In this document: one piece after another, positions 24,347 to 32,924 of the stretch | Numbering within the stretch: position 1 is the stretch's first letter | Layout: each line of letters starts with the position of its first letter | Source: an uncultured Bacilli bacterium | GTDB taxonomy: Bacteria; Bacillota_I; Bacilli_A; RF39; UBA660 | Direction: 5' to 3' | Assembly (NCBI GenBank): GCA_947632415.1 | Contig: CANRPB010000005.1 | Span: 1 to 38,249, forward strand | Length of the DNA stretch: 38,249 nucleotides | Notes under the pieces: model-generated | The model's database searches: none | Told to the model about the DNA's origin: nothing | The model's input: the letters and a program-made list of their open reading frames with translations, nothing else | Translations under genes and position numbers: made by a program

Positions 24347-26107
24347 ATGAAAAAAATTATAATTTCAAATTTAAAATGTATAATAATTTCTCTATGTTTT
24401 TCGTTAATATTTGGTTTTTTATTATCAAAATTCTTGTTTCCGGATTTTCAATTCGCAATTCTTAGTAGTGAAATGTCTGATTATATTTCTGTTGGAAATA
24501 GGGAAAATGTAAAGCTAGAAATTAATTGTGATAAAAATGATTGTTACGTTGATATACCAGAATATTATATTGGTAAAGAAATGAAAATATTTTACACAAA
24601 AGAAGGAAAAAACATTGAAAATTTATATGTAAATGGTAATATACAAAAAACATATAAAATTGAGTCATATGCGAATGATAGATATGATAATATAACATTA
24701 TTCAATATTGCTAGAGTTTCTAATTCTCGTTATTTTGCATTTTTCATAATTTCATTTTTAACATTATCACTTATGTTATTCATCTTTTCCAATAAAAAAG
24801 TTAAATTACATAATAACATAATAAAAGTTATAGGAAAAAAACATATTTTAATAACATCAATTATTATTTTATTAACTTTCGTATTTACTTGTGGTTGTGA
24901 TGCAAAAGTTATTATAAATGCTGCTCGATGGTTTGCCCAGGGAATTGATATTTACCAGTTTCAAATGAATTCTAGAAATTTACTTGGAACAGTTTATGCA
25001 GAGTTTCCATATAACCCATTATCGATGTTTCTTTATGGTGGTTTTTTTAAAATATATGGTTTAGTATTTAAAAATTTTCCATTGATAAGTGGTTATCCAC
25101 ATTTTCAAGTCTTTTCTATAAAAATCGTTAATTTAATTTTAATTCAAATTACTGTTTTAGCCACTTTATCATTTTTATATAAGGAGAAAAAAGTTGATAA
25201 GAAAAAAGTTTTATTAACTTATTATCTATCTATTTTTAATCCAATAACATTTTATGTAGCTTTTATATTTGTACAACTAGATTTATTCTCCTTATGTTTA
25301 TTAACGATAGGGTTTTTATTGTTGCCAAAGATTAGAGAAAAAAATTATTTGGGTGTTATGCTAGTTTCACTTGGACTAAATATTAAAACTCAGCTTTTAG
25401 TCATATTACCTATATTCTTGCTTTCATTATTTATATATTCATTTTCAAAGAATAATATAAAAAATGGATTGAAAAAATTCTTGTGTTCTTGTTACGTAAT
25501 AATAGTAATTTTCACAATTTTTATGGTAACTAACATAATATTAAAGACACCATATTACTTAGTTACATCTAACTTACAACAAGCTGAAAGACTATATTAT
25601 ACTATTGTTAATTATATGGGTTCTACATCGATTTATGTTTCAATACTATTTATAGGAATGGCAATATATTATTATGTTTTTAATATAAGAATAGATATCA
25701 AATTTTCAAATCTTGTTAAAATTAATCTTTTATATATGATGATTTTAATATTCTTATTAAGTTCATCAATTGTTCCCACTCCATCAATTTATGTTTTATC
25801 TTTACCAGCTTTTATTTTAATATTGTATGAGGAAGATGATTGGTTAAAAATTATTATAATATATTTATGTTCTATTGGTATAATTGTCTTACCAATGTTG
25901 AGTGATTATGGTGATATTACAATTTTGTTAAGTGGATTTAATAAAAAGTCACTTTTAAGCATTTTTTTAGATAACTGTGATAGTGATCAATATGTAAAAT
26001 TTAATAATATTATTTTTACAATATCAGTTGCTTCGATGTTGTCATACAGTTTATATGCTATAAAAAAATCAAAAAGATATTTGGAGGTTACAGATAATGA
26101 AGTATGA
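24347..26107 (+). CDS. GT-C type membrane glycosyltransferase
   Basis: A 586-residue multi-membrane-span protein, 10 or more segments, with a small extracytoplasmic domain (about 38-115) after the first helix. The stretch FTCGCDAKVIINAARWF, about residue 180, has the acidic residue expected in the first outside loop of GT-C enzymes, and AEFPYNPLSMFLYGG lies shortly after. GT-C enzymes use undecaprenyl-phosphate sugars outside the membrane. AGGTGA (24336-24341) selects ATG 24347 over the GTG at 24338. It overlaps glf by 11 bases. With the upstream GT2 and downstream GtrA it fits the role of GtrC, adding the side sugar. No close named family was recognised. Confidence 0.72.
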   Translation: MKKIIISNLKCIIISLCFSLIFGFLLSKFLFPDFQFAILSSEMSDYISVGNRENVKLEINCDKNDCYVDIPEYYIGKEMKIFYTKEGKNIENLYVNGNIQKTYKIESYANDRYDNITLFNIARVSNSRYFAFFIISFLTLSLMLFIFSNKKVKLHNNIIKVIGKKHILITSIIILLTFVFTCGCDAKVIINAARWFAQGIDIYQFQMNSRNLLGTVYAEFPYNPLSMFLYGGFFKIYGLVFKNFPLISGYPHFQVFSIKIVNLILIQITVLATLSFLYKEKKVDKKKVLLTYYLSIFNPITFYVAFIFVQLDLFSLCLLTIGFLLLPKIREKNYLGVMLVSLGLNIKTQLLVILPIFLLSLFIYSFSKNNIKNGLKKFLCSCYVIIVIFTIFMVTNIILKTPYYLVTSNLQQAERLYYTIVNYMGSTSIYVSILFIGMAIYYYVFNIRIDIKFSNLVKINLLYMMILIFLLSSSIVPTPSIYVLSLPAFILILYEEDDWLKIIIIYLCSIGIIVLPMLSDYGDITILLSGFNKKSLLSIFLDNCDSDQYVKFNNIIFTISVASMLSYSLYAIKKSKRYLEVTDNEV

Positions 26108-27200
26108 TTATTTAATAGTTGGTGCTGGTCTTTTTGGTGCCACATTTGCAAACAAAGCAATAAGTATGGGGAAAAAAGTTTTGATAATTGATAAAAGAAA
26201 TCATATTGGTGGAAACATTTATACTGAAAATTTTGATGGCATTAATGTTCACAAGTATGGTGCCCATATTTTTCATACAAATTATAAGGATGTTTGGGAT
26301 TATGTTAATTCCTTTGTAGAATTCAATAGATATACAAATAGCCCAATTGCAAGATATAAAAATGAAACTTATAATTTGCCATTTAATATGAATACGTTTT
26401 CTAAAATATGGAATGATGTTTTTACGCCAGAAGATGCACTAAAACATATAGATGAAGAAAGAAAAGAAATGAATGGCAAAGAAATAACTAATCTTGAACA
26501 ACAGGCAATTTCTTTGGTTGGCAGAACAATATATGAAAAACTTATAAAAGGATATACTGAAAAACAATGGGGTATGAAATGTGTTGATTTACCTGCATTT
26601 ATTATTAAAAGATTACCAGTTAGATTGGTATATGATAATAATTATTTTGATGATAAATATCAAGGAATTCCTGAGGGGGGGTATACTCAATTAATAGAAA
26701 AAATGATTAAAGGTTGTGATGTATTATTAAATGAAGATTATTTCAATAAGAAAGATTATTATGATAAAATAGCAGAGAAGATTGTATTTACTGGTAAAAT
26801 TGATGAATTTTTCTCTTATCAGTATGGTAAATTAGAGTATAGGTCATTAAGGTTTGAAACAAAAATATTAGACATAGATAATTTTCAGGGTAACGCAGTT
26901 GTAAATTACACATCAAGTGATGTTCCATATACAAGAATTATCGAACATAAACATTTTGAAAAAATATCTAATCATGAAAAAACCGTTGTTACATATGAAT
27001 ATCCACAAGATTGGGATGAAGGTAAAGAAGCATATTATACTATAAATAATGAATATAATAATAATTTAGCAGAAAAATACAAAAAACTTGCTAATAATCA
27101 AGATAGAGTCATTTTTGGTGGAAGATTAGCAGAATATAAATATTATGATATGGATGACGTAATAAAGTCCGCTTTAATTTGTGCAGAAAAGGAATTATAA
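26097..27200 (+). CDS. glf: UDP-galactopyranose mutase
   Basis: A flavoenzyme that turns UDP-galactopyranose into UDP-galactofuranose in the cytoplasm. The N-terminal FAD loop is VGAGLFGATFA (8-18), followed by IIDKRNHIGGNIY. KYGAHIFHT and a later FTGKIDEFF carry conserved active-site strands, and GGRLAEYKYYDMD near the end contacts FAD and substrate. It has 367 residues, normal. GGAGG lies about 10 bases before the ATG, inside the GT-C gene. galE, 6 kb downstream, can supply UDP-galactose. Its place between a GT-C transferase and GtrA argues that the wall polymer carries galactofuranose. Confidence 0.95.
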   Translation: MKYDYLIVGAGLFGATFANKAISMGKKVLIIDKRNHIGGNIYTENFDGINVHKYGAHIFHTNYKDVWDYVNSFVEFNRYTNSPIARYKNETYNLPFNMNTFSKIWNDVFTPEDALKHIDEERKEMNGKEITNLEQQAISLVGRTIYEKLIKGYTEKQWGMKCVDLPAFIIKRLPVRLVYDNNYFDDKYQGIPEGGYTQLIEKMIKGCDVLLNEDYFNKKDYYDKIAEKIVFTGKIDEFFSYQYGKLEYRSLRFETKILDIDNFQGNAVVNYTSSDVPYTRIIEHKHFEKISNHEKTVVTYEYPQDWDEGKEAYYTINNEYNNNLAEKYKKLANNQDRVIFGGRLAEYKYYDMDDVIKSALICAEKEL

Positions 27201-27203
27201 GAT

Positions 27204-27653
27204 ATGAAAGCATTAATTAATAAATGTATAGATATCTATGTTAAAAAACAAGAAATTTTTAATTATCTAATAATAGGTGTTTTAACAACTATTGTTAATT
27301 TGATTACAAAATATACGTTACTTTTTACAGTTCTTGATGCGACAAATGCAAAACAACTACAAATTAGTATCATTATTTCTTGGATTGTTGCTGTATTATT
27401 TGCATATGTGACTAATAGAAAAATAGTGTTTAAAAGTAATTCATCAAATATAATAAATGAATTTATAAGATTTATAAGTGCACGATTAACTACACTTGTA
27501 GTTGAAATGATATATATGTGGTTCTTTATCACATTATTAAAATTAGATTCAAATATATGGGTTATAATATGGACTGTATCGTGTCAATTGTTCATTATAA
27601 TTTTAAATTATATTTTTAGCAAATTATTCGTTTTTAAAAGGAAAAAGAAATAA
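27204..27653 (+). CDS. GtrA-family membrane protein (sugar-lipid flippase)
   Basis: A 149-residue protein with four predicted membrane segments and the GtrA pattern: NYLIIGVLTTIVNLITKY near the start, AYVTNRKIVFKS after segment two, and NYIFSKLFVFKRKKK at the end. GtrA proteins are thought to move undecaprenyl-phosphate-linked sugars across the membrane. It starts three bases after glf and ends the operon. About 285 bases of AT-rich sequence lie between its stop and a nested-hairpin terminator. With the GT2 and GT-C genes upstream it completes a Gtr-type set. Confidence 0.87.
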   Translation: MKALINKCIDIYVKKQEIFNYLIIGVLTTIVNLITKYTLLFTVLDATNAKQLQISIIISWIVAVLFAYVTNRKIVFKSNSSNIINEFIRFISARLTTLVVEMIYMWFFITLLKLDSNIWVIIWTVSCQLFIIILNYIFSKLFVFKRKKK

Positions 27654-27937
27654 TAATCTTTAATTATTTTATGCTGAATTAATAATAATATCAAAATCAT
27701 TTATCTCATTTTGTGATATTCATAAAAAACAACTGTTATACGGATCTAAAATAATATTGCTTTTATGTTATAAATATAAGATAATTGATTTATTTATAGG
27801 AATATAGATTTGATACATTATATATGTTTCATAATAATCTGAGCATAGAAAATTTTAAAAATAATTAATTTTTATTCTATATAATTAGAAATTATGGAAA
27901 ATATTGGATTATACAAACATTGAAAAAAAGATTTAAA

Positions 27938-28019
27938 ATAAGTAAATTATAAAAAAACATGTAAAAAAGTTAACCTGAAAGTTAACTAATATAATAAGTT
28001 AATTTACTTATCTTTTTTT
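27938..28019 (+). terminator. Nested-hairpin terminator
   Basis: A perfect 12-bp outer stem, ATAAGTAAATTA (27938-27949) with TAATTTACTTAT (28000-28011), encloses a perfect 7-bp inner hairpin AGTTAAC/GTTAACT (27968-27974 and 27981-27987, loop CTGAAA). The outer arm is followed by C and seven Ts (28013-28019). The size and nesting go beyond a simple terminator. Confidence 0.65.
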
Positions 28020-28128
28020 GTACGAAAGTATATCTTTACCTTTATATATATATTAAAATTTTTTAGCAATTTAATATTAATTATAACAAACATTAATAAT
28101 AAATATTAAATAACAATATTTACAATAA

Positions 28129-28179
28129 AATCCCCACTTTAGCATGATATCAAGATTTATTTAAATCAATCCCACTTAG
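28129..28179 (+). repeat. Pair of imperfect direct repeats
   Basis: AATCCCCACTTTAG (28129-28142) and AATCCCACTTAG (28168-28179) differ only by two single-base insertions and stand out by their C-runs in very AT-rich DNA. They may be a protein site or an element scar. Confidence 0.35.
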
Positions 28180-28260
28180 AACAAATAGTTTATATGCGAT
28201 GTTATCATAAAAGATGTTTAAAATTTTATTTTAATAGCATTACTATTTTTTGAAAGAACT

Positions 28261-28288
28261 TTTTTAATATAACAATTTAGTGTATAAT
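28261..28288 (+). promoter_or_regulatory. Probable promoter of the CotH operon
   Basis: TATAAT (28283-28288), directly preceded by TG, has a weak -35-like TTTTTA at 28261-28266, 16 bases away. GAGGTGA follows at 28304-28310. Confidence 0.45.
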
Positions 28289-28313
28289 AGTAGCAAGTTT
28301 TTTGAGGTGAGAT

Positions 28314-29858
28314 ATGTATTATAATATGTTAAAAAAATATTCTTTTATATTTTTAATAGTATTGTTGTCCTTTATTTGTCTGCGAATATTTGTAATAGTT
28401 GATAACAAGGAAAGCAATGAGTCTATATATTCAACAAGAAAGGAATTAAAAGGTCATATTGCAAATATTACTATTAATAATGTTAGTGGTGTTTATAATA
28501 ATAACGATAATTCATTCTATTTTTATGTAAATAATTTAAACGATAGTAAAATTAATAATATAAAGATAAATTCATCTATTGATTTAGATTATAAAATAAT
28601 TGATAGAAATATTTTGAATTTTACAGATGGTAAATTGTTATTATACAATAATAAGTATTATCAAAATGTTAATTTAAAATTTGTATCTATACCAATAATC
28701 TCTATATCATCTACTCCTAATTTAAAAGAATCTTTAATTAATAAAAATCAAATTTCTAATCTTGCTCATGATATTATGTATAAGAATAATTTACAAAATG
28801 ATAAAATGTTAATAACTATAAACACTGGTGATGAACATTCAAATAATAATATTACATATAAAATGTATGGTGATTATCATGTTCGTGGTGGTTCAAGTCT
28901 ATTATATGATAAAAAATCATATAAAGTTAATCTATCCAAATCAATATTTTTATTTAATCAATCATTTTATAACGAATTTATTTTAGATGCATCATACACT
29001 GATTCATCAAAAATAAGAAATAAATTATCAAGTGATTTATGGAATGCAATAAATAATAATCAAAATGTGAACAATGACTTATATACAAGTTATGTGGAAC
29101 TATACATTGATGATGAGTATCAAGGATTATATATAATTAAAAATTCTGTTGACAAATATATGTTAAACTTATCTTCCGATGGCGTGCTAATAAAATACGA
29201 AACTGATATAAATGATTTTTATATTAATAATCTTTTATCAAATAATTTTAAATTAAATAATAATTTTTTTCTTAATTTTGAAATAAAGTATTCCAATAAT
29301 TATCAAAAATCATCTGAATTATTTGTTAATAGATTAAAAAATGTTTACGATAATGACTATAGTTATAAGTCAGTAGTAAATAATTATCATATTGACAATT
29401 ATGTTAATTATAAAGTTTTAATTGGTTTGATAATGGGAGTAGACAATACAACAAAAAATCAATATCTTTCCATGCAAAATAGTAAAGACAAATTGTTGAT
29501 AACACCTTGGGATATGGATTTGAGCTTTGGAGACAATTGGGATGTTAGCAGTTTTAATGGAGAATCATTCGATGCTAATAGTTATTTAAATGGTAATTGG
29601 TTGGATGAGTATGTTTTAGAATCAAATCAATTAAATAATTTAATAAAACAAAGATATTGGGAACTTAGAAAAGATACTATAACAATGGATAATATAAATA
29701 AATACTTAGATGAATACAAAGAATTACTTGTTAGTAGTGGTGCTGCTAAAAGAGATAGTGATAGATGGTATGATTATGATATCGAATATGAAATAGAACA
29801 AATAAGAAAGTGGGCAAATAACAGAATAATTTTTCTAGATGAATATTTTAAGATATAA
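28314..29858 (+). CDS. cotH: CotH-family kinase-like secreted protein
   Basis: A 514-residue protein with an N-terminal membrane or signal segment (about 8-30). An accessory beta region follows, then a CotH domain (about 140-510). CotH proteins have an atypical kinase fold; Bacillus CotH phosphorylates spore coat proteins. Visible motifs are VRGGSS (190-195) with KKSYKVNL (200-207), RNKLSSDLW (235-243), VELYIDDEYQGLY (261-273) and PWDMDLSFGDNWD (398-410), which includes the metal-binding DMDxxFG. GAGGTGA lies just before ATG 28314; M5 is a weaker alternative start. It heads an operon with VTC and DUF4956 genes, a recurrent trio. Whether it acts on spore coat, wall or secreted proteins is not known. 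Confidence 0.82.
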   Translation: MYYNMLKKYSFIFLIVLLSFICLRIFVIVDNKESNESIYSTRKELKGHIANITINNVSGVYNNNDNSFYFYVNNLNDSKINNIKINSSIDLDYKIIDRNILNFTDGKLLLYNNKYYQNVNLKFVSIPIISISSTPNLKESLINKNQISNLAHDIMYKNNLQNDKMLITINTGDEHSNNNITYKMYGDYHVRGGSSLLYDKKSYKVNLSKSIFLFNQSFYNEFILDASYTDSSKIRNKLSSDLWNAINNNQNVNNDLYTSYVELYIDDEYQGLYIIKNSVDKYMLNLSSDGVLIKYETDINDFYINNLLSNNFKLNNNFFLNFEIKYSNNYQKSSELFVNRLKNVYDNDYSYKSVVNNYHIDNYVNYKVLIGLIMGVDNTTKNQYLSMQNSKDKLLITPWDMDLSFGDNWDVSSFNGESFDANSYLNGNWLDEYVLESNQLNNLIKQRYWELRKDTITMDNINKYLDEYKELLVSSGAAKRDSDRWYDYDIEYEIEQIRKWANNRIIFLDEYFKI

Positions 29859-29909
29859 TTAATATGTTTTATGTGTTATAATATAACCATTATTTTTAGG
29901 AGGTAATCT

Positions 29910-30608
29910 ATGTTTAGATATGAAAAAAAATATAAAATAAATAATTTGCAAATTGAACAAATAAAAAATAGATTATCTTCTATAATGAATTTGGACAGCA
30001 ATTTAAGTAATGACGGATACTATAGTATTAGAAGTATTTATTTTGACGATTACTGTGATACTAACCTAAATCAAGTAATTAACGGGCTAAGTGAAAGATT
30101 CAAATATCGAATTCGTTTCTATAATTATAATGATAACTACATAATGCTTGAAAAAAAATACAAAATAAACAATATGACCAAAAAAACAAATTGTAAATTG
30201 ACATCTTCACAAGTTAATGATATTATAAACAACCGTGATATTGTCATAACCAAGGAAAACCCTAAACTATTAAATGAATTTTATTTAATGATAAAAACAA
30301 GAAACTATACTCCAAAAATAATAATTGACTATGATAGAGTAGCCTATGTATATAGTGCTGGTAATGTAAGAATAACAATCGATTATAATTTGTCATGCAG
30401 TTATAAAATAAAAGACATCTTTGATAAAAATTTACCTAAAATACCATTAATGGATGAAGGTTATGCTATACTGGAAGTAAAATATGATGAATTTATCCCA
30501 GATTTCATTAGATATGCATTACAACTCAATGAATTGGAAAGAATATCTTATTCTAAATACAGCACAGGTAGATTAATGATTAAAGATGTAATAGGAGGAT
30601 GCTTATGA
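29910..30608 (+). CDS. VTC-domain protein (polyphosphate polymerase-like)
   Basis: A 232-residue single VTC domain, a tunnel fold related to CYTH/triphosphate enzymes. In yeast Vtc4 this domain makes polyphosphate from ATP. The inward basic and acidic residues are visible: YEKKY (4-8), SIRSIYFD (39-46), RFKYRIRFYN (63-72), LEKKYK (80-85) and a late LEVKYDE with the metal-binding Glu. No signal or membrane segment is seen, so it is cytoplasmic. AGGAGGT (29898-29904) is followed by ATG at 29910, with TATAAT at 29877-29882 as a possible extra promoter. It overlaps the DUF4956 gene by ATGA. Activity as a polymerase, phosphatase or nucleotide sensor is open. Confidence 0.83.
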   Translation: MFRYEKKYKINNLQIEQIKNRLSSIMNLDSNLSNDGYYSIRSIYFDDYCDTNLNQVINGLSERFKYRIRFYNYNDNYIMLEKKYKINNMTKKTNCKLTSSQVNDIINNRDIVITKENPKLLNEFYLMIKTRNYTPKIIIDYDRVAYVYSAGNVRITIDYNLSCSYKIKDIFDKNLPKIPLMDEGYAILEVKYDEFIPDFIRYALQLNELERISYSKYSTGRLMIKDVIGGCL

Positions 30609-31276
30609 GTTTTTCAGATATTTTCAAAAAGAATTTTCTAGACAATTTTACAGGTAATATTAGTGTTCAATTAGTATTCATAACCCTAATAATGTCACTT
30701 TTATTTTCGATAATTGTGTTTTTTGTTTACAAAATATCAAGCAAAAATACCATCTATTCTAAAAATTTCAACATAACTATGTCATTGATATCAATAATAA
30801 CAGCCAGTGTTGTTTTATCGATGCAAGCCAATATTGTTGTATCTCTTGGAATGGTAGGTGCTTTATCAATTGTCAGATTTAGAACGGCTATAAAAGAACC
30901 ACGAGATTTATTATTTTTATTTTGGTCGATTAGTAATGGTATAATAATAGGAGCAGGTATATATTCAATAGTATTTATCTTAGCAATCGTAATAACCGTA
31001 GGATTACTTGGATTTGATTTAATACCAAGCACTAAAATACCATACTTATTAATTATTAATGTTGATAACATAGAAGCCCTTGATAACACGATTAAAATAT
31101 TAAAAGAAGAAAAAATAAAATATCATATAAAATCACGAAATATATCTAAAGGAAAGATTGATGCCGTGATAGAATTATCAACCAAAAAAACAGATCAACT
31201 GTTTGAAAATTTAAGCAAAATAAATGGAATTACTAACTTTAATTTATTAAGTCAAGATGGAGAATGTCAATTTTAA
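30605..31276 (+). CDS. DUF4956 membrane protein
   Basis: A 223-residue membrane protein. Four or five membrane segments lie in residues 20-142, and a soluble C-terminal alpha/beta domain (about 150-223) has an ACT-like look. The family signature GMVGALSIVRFRTAIKEPRD (82-101) recalls the MgtC-type signature. AGGAGG (30593-30598) selects ATG 30605 over ATG 30599; the start overlaps the VTC stop as ATGA, so the two are tightly coupled. DUF4956 genes repeatedly occur next to VTC and CotH genes, and no function is established. A transporter or membrane partner of the VTC protein is a reasonable guess. A terminator starts at its last codons. Confidence 0.82.
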   Translation: MSFSDIFKKNFLDNFTGNISVQLVFITLIMSLLFSIIVFFVYKISSKNTIYSKNFNITMSLISIITASVVLSMQANIVVSLGMVGALSIVRFRTAIKEPRDLLFLFWSISNGIIIGAGIYSIVFILAIVITVGLLGFDLIPSTKIPYLLIINVDNIEALDNTIKILKEEKIKYHIKSRNISKGKIDAVIELSTKKTDQLFENLSKINGITNFNLLSQDGECQF

Positions 31277-31287
31277 CATTCTTTTTT
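31261..31287 (+). terminator. Terminator of the CotH-VTC-DUF4956 operon
   Basis: AGAATGT (31261-31267) pairs perfectly with ACATTCT (31276-31282) around an eight-base loop, followed by six Ts. The upstream arm lies inside the last codons of the DUF4956 gene. Confidence 0.75.
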
Positions 31288-31288
31288 C

Positions 31289-31317
31289 TTTACTAAAAAA
31301 GTATATTCGTTTATAAT
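31289..31317 (+). promoter_or_regulatory. Promoter of the GT4-pssD-pssE operon
   Basis: TTTACT (31289-31294) and TATAAT (31312-31317) are 17 bases apart. AGGTGG starts at 31324, so the leader would be about 10 nt. Confidence 0.65.
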
Positions 31318-31333
31318 GATAATAGGTGGTAAT

Positions 31334-32449
31334 ATGAAAAAAATAACGATCTTAGCGTTACACTTAGGGTATGGTGGTATCGAAAGAGCCATCACTGATC
31401 TAGCCAATAGTTTAGCAAACGATTATTCAGTAAATATTGTCTCCACCTACAAACTATATGATAAACCAGTAAATAAATTAGATAGAAAAGTAAAAGTTAC
31501 ATATTTAACAGATTTAAAACCAAATCAAAAAGAATTTAAACAAGCCTTAAAAAAATTAAAACTAATTACAACTATTAAAGAAGGAATAAAAGGTATAAAA
31601 ATACTTAAATTAAAAAAGCAATTAATGATAAACTACATAAAACAGTGTGATAGTGATATCATAATTTCCACACGTGATATTCATAACGAATGGTTGGGAT
31701 TATATGGTAATAATCAATCACTAAAAATAGGGTGGGAACACAATCATCACCATGGAAACATTAAATATGCAAACAAAATAATAAAAAGTGTTAAAAATTT
31801 AGATTATCTTGTTTTAGTTTCTAAAGATTTAAAAGAATTCTATCAAGATAAAGTAGTGCCAAAATGTGTATATATACCTAACTTAGTTGAAAAAGCCCCC
31901 AAAGTTTCTAAACTAGAAGAAAAAAATATAACTGCAATTGGTCGACTTTCTAAAGAAAAGGGTTTTAGTGATTTAATCGATGTTTTTGCCCTTGTTCATA
32001 ACAAATATCCAGACTGGAAACTTCATATAGTGGGAGATGGTGATGAAAAAGAAAAAATAATAACTAAAATAAAAAAATATAATCTAGAAAAAAATATTAT
32101 TCTCCATGGTTTTTTAGATAAAAATAAAATAGGAAAAGTTCTTGAAAAAACATCAATATACACTATGACATCATTAACTGAATCATTTGGTATTGTTTTA
32201 CTGGAAGCTTTTTCTTATGGTATACCATGTGTAGCCTTTGATAGTGCTGAAGGCGCAAGAGAATTAATTAGTAATAACTGGGACGGATACTTAATAAAAA
32301 ATCGTGATAATGAAGAAATGGCAAAGAGAATATGTCACTTAATAGGAAATTACAATAGAAGGTTTATCATGGGACAAAATGGCTTAAAAAAAATAAACCA
32401 GTATACATTAGATGAAGTCAAAAAAAAATGGATACAGATTATTAAGTAG
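31334..32449 (+). CDS. GT4 glycosyltransferase
   Basis: A 371-residue GT-B enzyme. The N-terminal acceptor domain starts ITILALHLGYGGIERAITDLA. The donor domain has ITAIGRLSKEKGFSDLI (about 198-214), LHIVGDGDEKEKI and SFGIVLLEAFSYGIPCVAFDSAEGARELI with both glutamates of the retaining E-x7-E motif. No membrane segment is seen. AGGTGG (31324-31329) selects ATG 31334; the in-frame ATG at 31316 lies in the -10 region. PssD and PssE follow, making a separate small glycan operon. The coding strand has about as much C as G, unlike the housekeeping genes. Sugar unknown. Confidence 0.87.
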   Translation: MKKITILALHLGYGGIERAITDLANSLANDYSVNIVSTYKLYDKPVNKLDRKVKVTYLTDLKPNQKEFKQALKKLKLITTIKEGIKGIKILKLKKQLMINYIKQCDSDIIISTRDIHNEWLGLYGNNQSLKIGWEHNHHHGNIKYANKIIKSVKNLDYLVLVSKDLKEFYQDKVVPKCVYIPNLVEKAPKVSKLEEKNITAIGRLSKEKGFSDLIDVFALVHNKYPDWKLHIVGDGDEKEKIITKIKKYNLEKNIILHGFLDKNKIGKVLEKTSIYTMTSLTESFGIVLLEAFSYGIPCVAFDSAEGARELISNNWDGYLIKNRDNEEMAKRICHLIGNYNRRFIMGQNGLKKINQYTLDEVKKKWIQIIK

Positions 32450-32456
32450 GTGAAGT

Positions 32457-32924
32457 ATGAAAAAAGTATTATTTATATCAAGTACAGGTGGACATTTAAA
32501 TGAATTATTACAACTAAAAAAAACAATGAAAAAATATGACTCATACATCATCACTGAAAAAACAAAGTCAACAATGAGTTTGAAAAATAAATACCAGGAT
32601 AAAATTTATTACTTAGTTTACGGAACCAAATCACACTTTAGTTATATCTATAAATTTCCGTATAATGCTATTAAGAGTTTTTATTATTTTTTAAAAATTC
32701 GCCCTCAAGTTGTCGTTACAACCGGAGCGCATACAGCGGTAGTAATGTGTTATATCGCTAAATTATTTAGAAAAAAAGTCATCTATATCGAAACATTTGC
32801 CAATATTCATACTAAAACTATGTCAGGTAAACTAGTGTATCCAATAGCTGATATGTTTATCGTTCAATGGAAAAGTATGTTAAAACTTTACCCTAAGGCA
32901 GTATATGGAGGTTGGATTTTCTAA
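32457..32924 (+). CDS. pssD: PssD/Cps14F-like glycosyltransferase subunit (Alg14 family)
   Basis: A 155-residue membrane-associated partner of a split glycosyltransferase. The N-terminal SSTGGHLNELLQL (8-20) is the Alg14/PssD hallmark. VVTTGAHTAVVMCYIAK is the next conserved block, and the C-terminal VQWKSMLKLYPKAVYGG is typical. In Streptococcus capsule loci the Cps14F/Cps14G pair adds galactose, with this subunit anchoring or enhancing the catalytic one. It starts 7 bases after the GT4 gene with AGGTGA in front, and its stop overlaps the pssE start by one base (TAATG). Confidence 0.87.
   Translation: MKKVLFISSTGGHLNELLQLKKTMKKYDSYIITEKTKSTMSLKNKYQDKIYYLVYGTKSHFSYIYKFPYNAIKSFYYFLKIRPQVVVTTGAHTAVVMCYIAKLFRKKVIYIETFANIHTKTMSGKLVYPIADMFIVQWKSMLKLYPKAVYGGWIF

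Larger units (their letters stand above)
27654..28313. other. 660-base gene-free region
   Basis: No ORF of credible length or RBS was found on either strand; all frames are rich in stops. It contains, in order, about 280 bases of featureless AT-rich DNA, a nested-hairpin terminator (27938-28019), a pair of imperfect AATCCCACTTAG repeats (28129-28179) and the CotH promoter. It separates the polysaccharide locus from the CotH operon and could be a decayed junction. I see no recognisable gene remnant. Confidence 0.6.

Noticed and set aside
15480..27653. Prophage or mobile element origin of the glycan locus
   Set aside because: No integrase, transposase, phage gene or attachment repeat was seen. 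Composition alone does not prove transfer.
27654..28313. Pseudogene or insertion sequence remnant
   Set aside because: No frame gives a stretch resembling a transposase or a neighbouring gene family, and no terminal inverted repeats were found.
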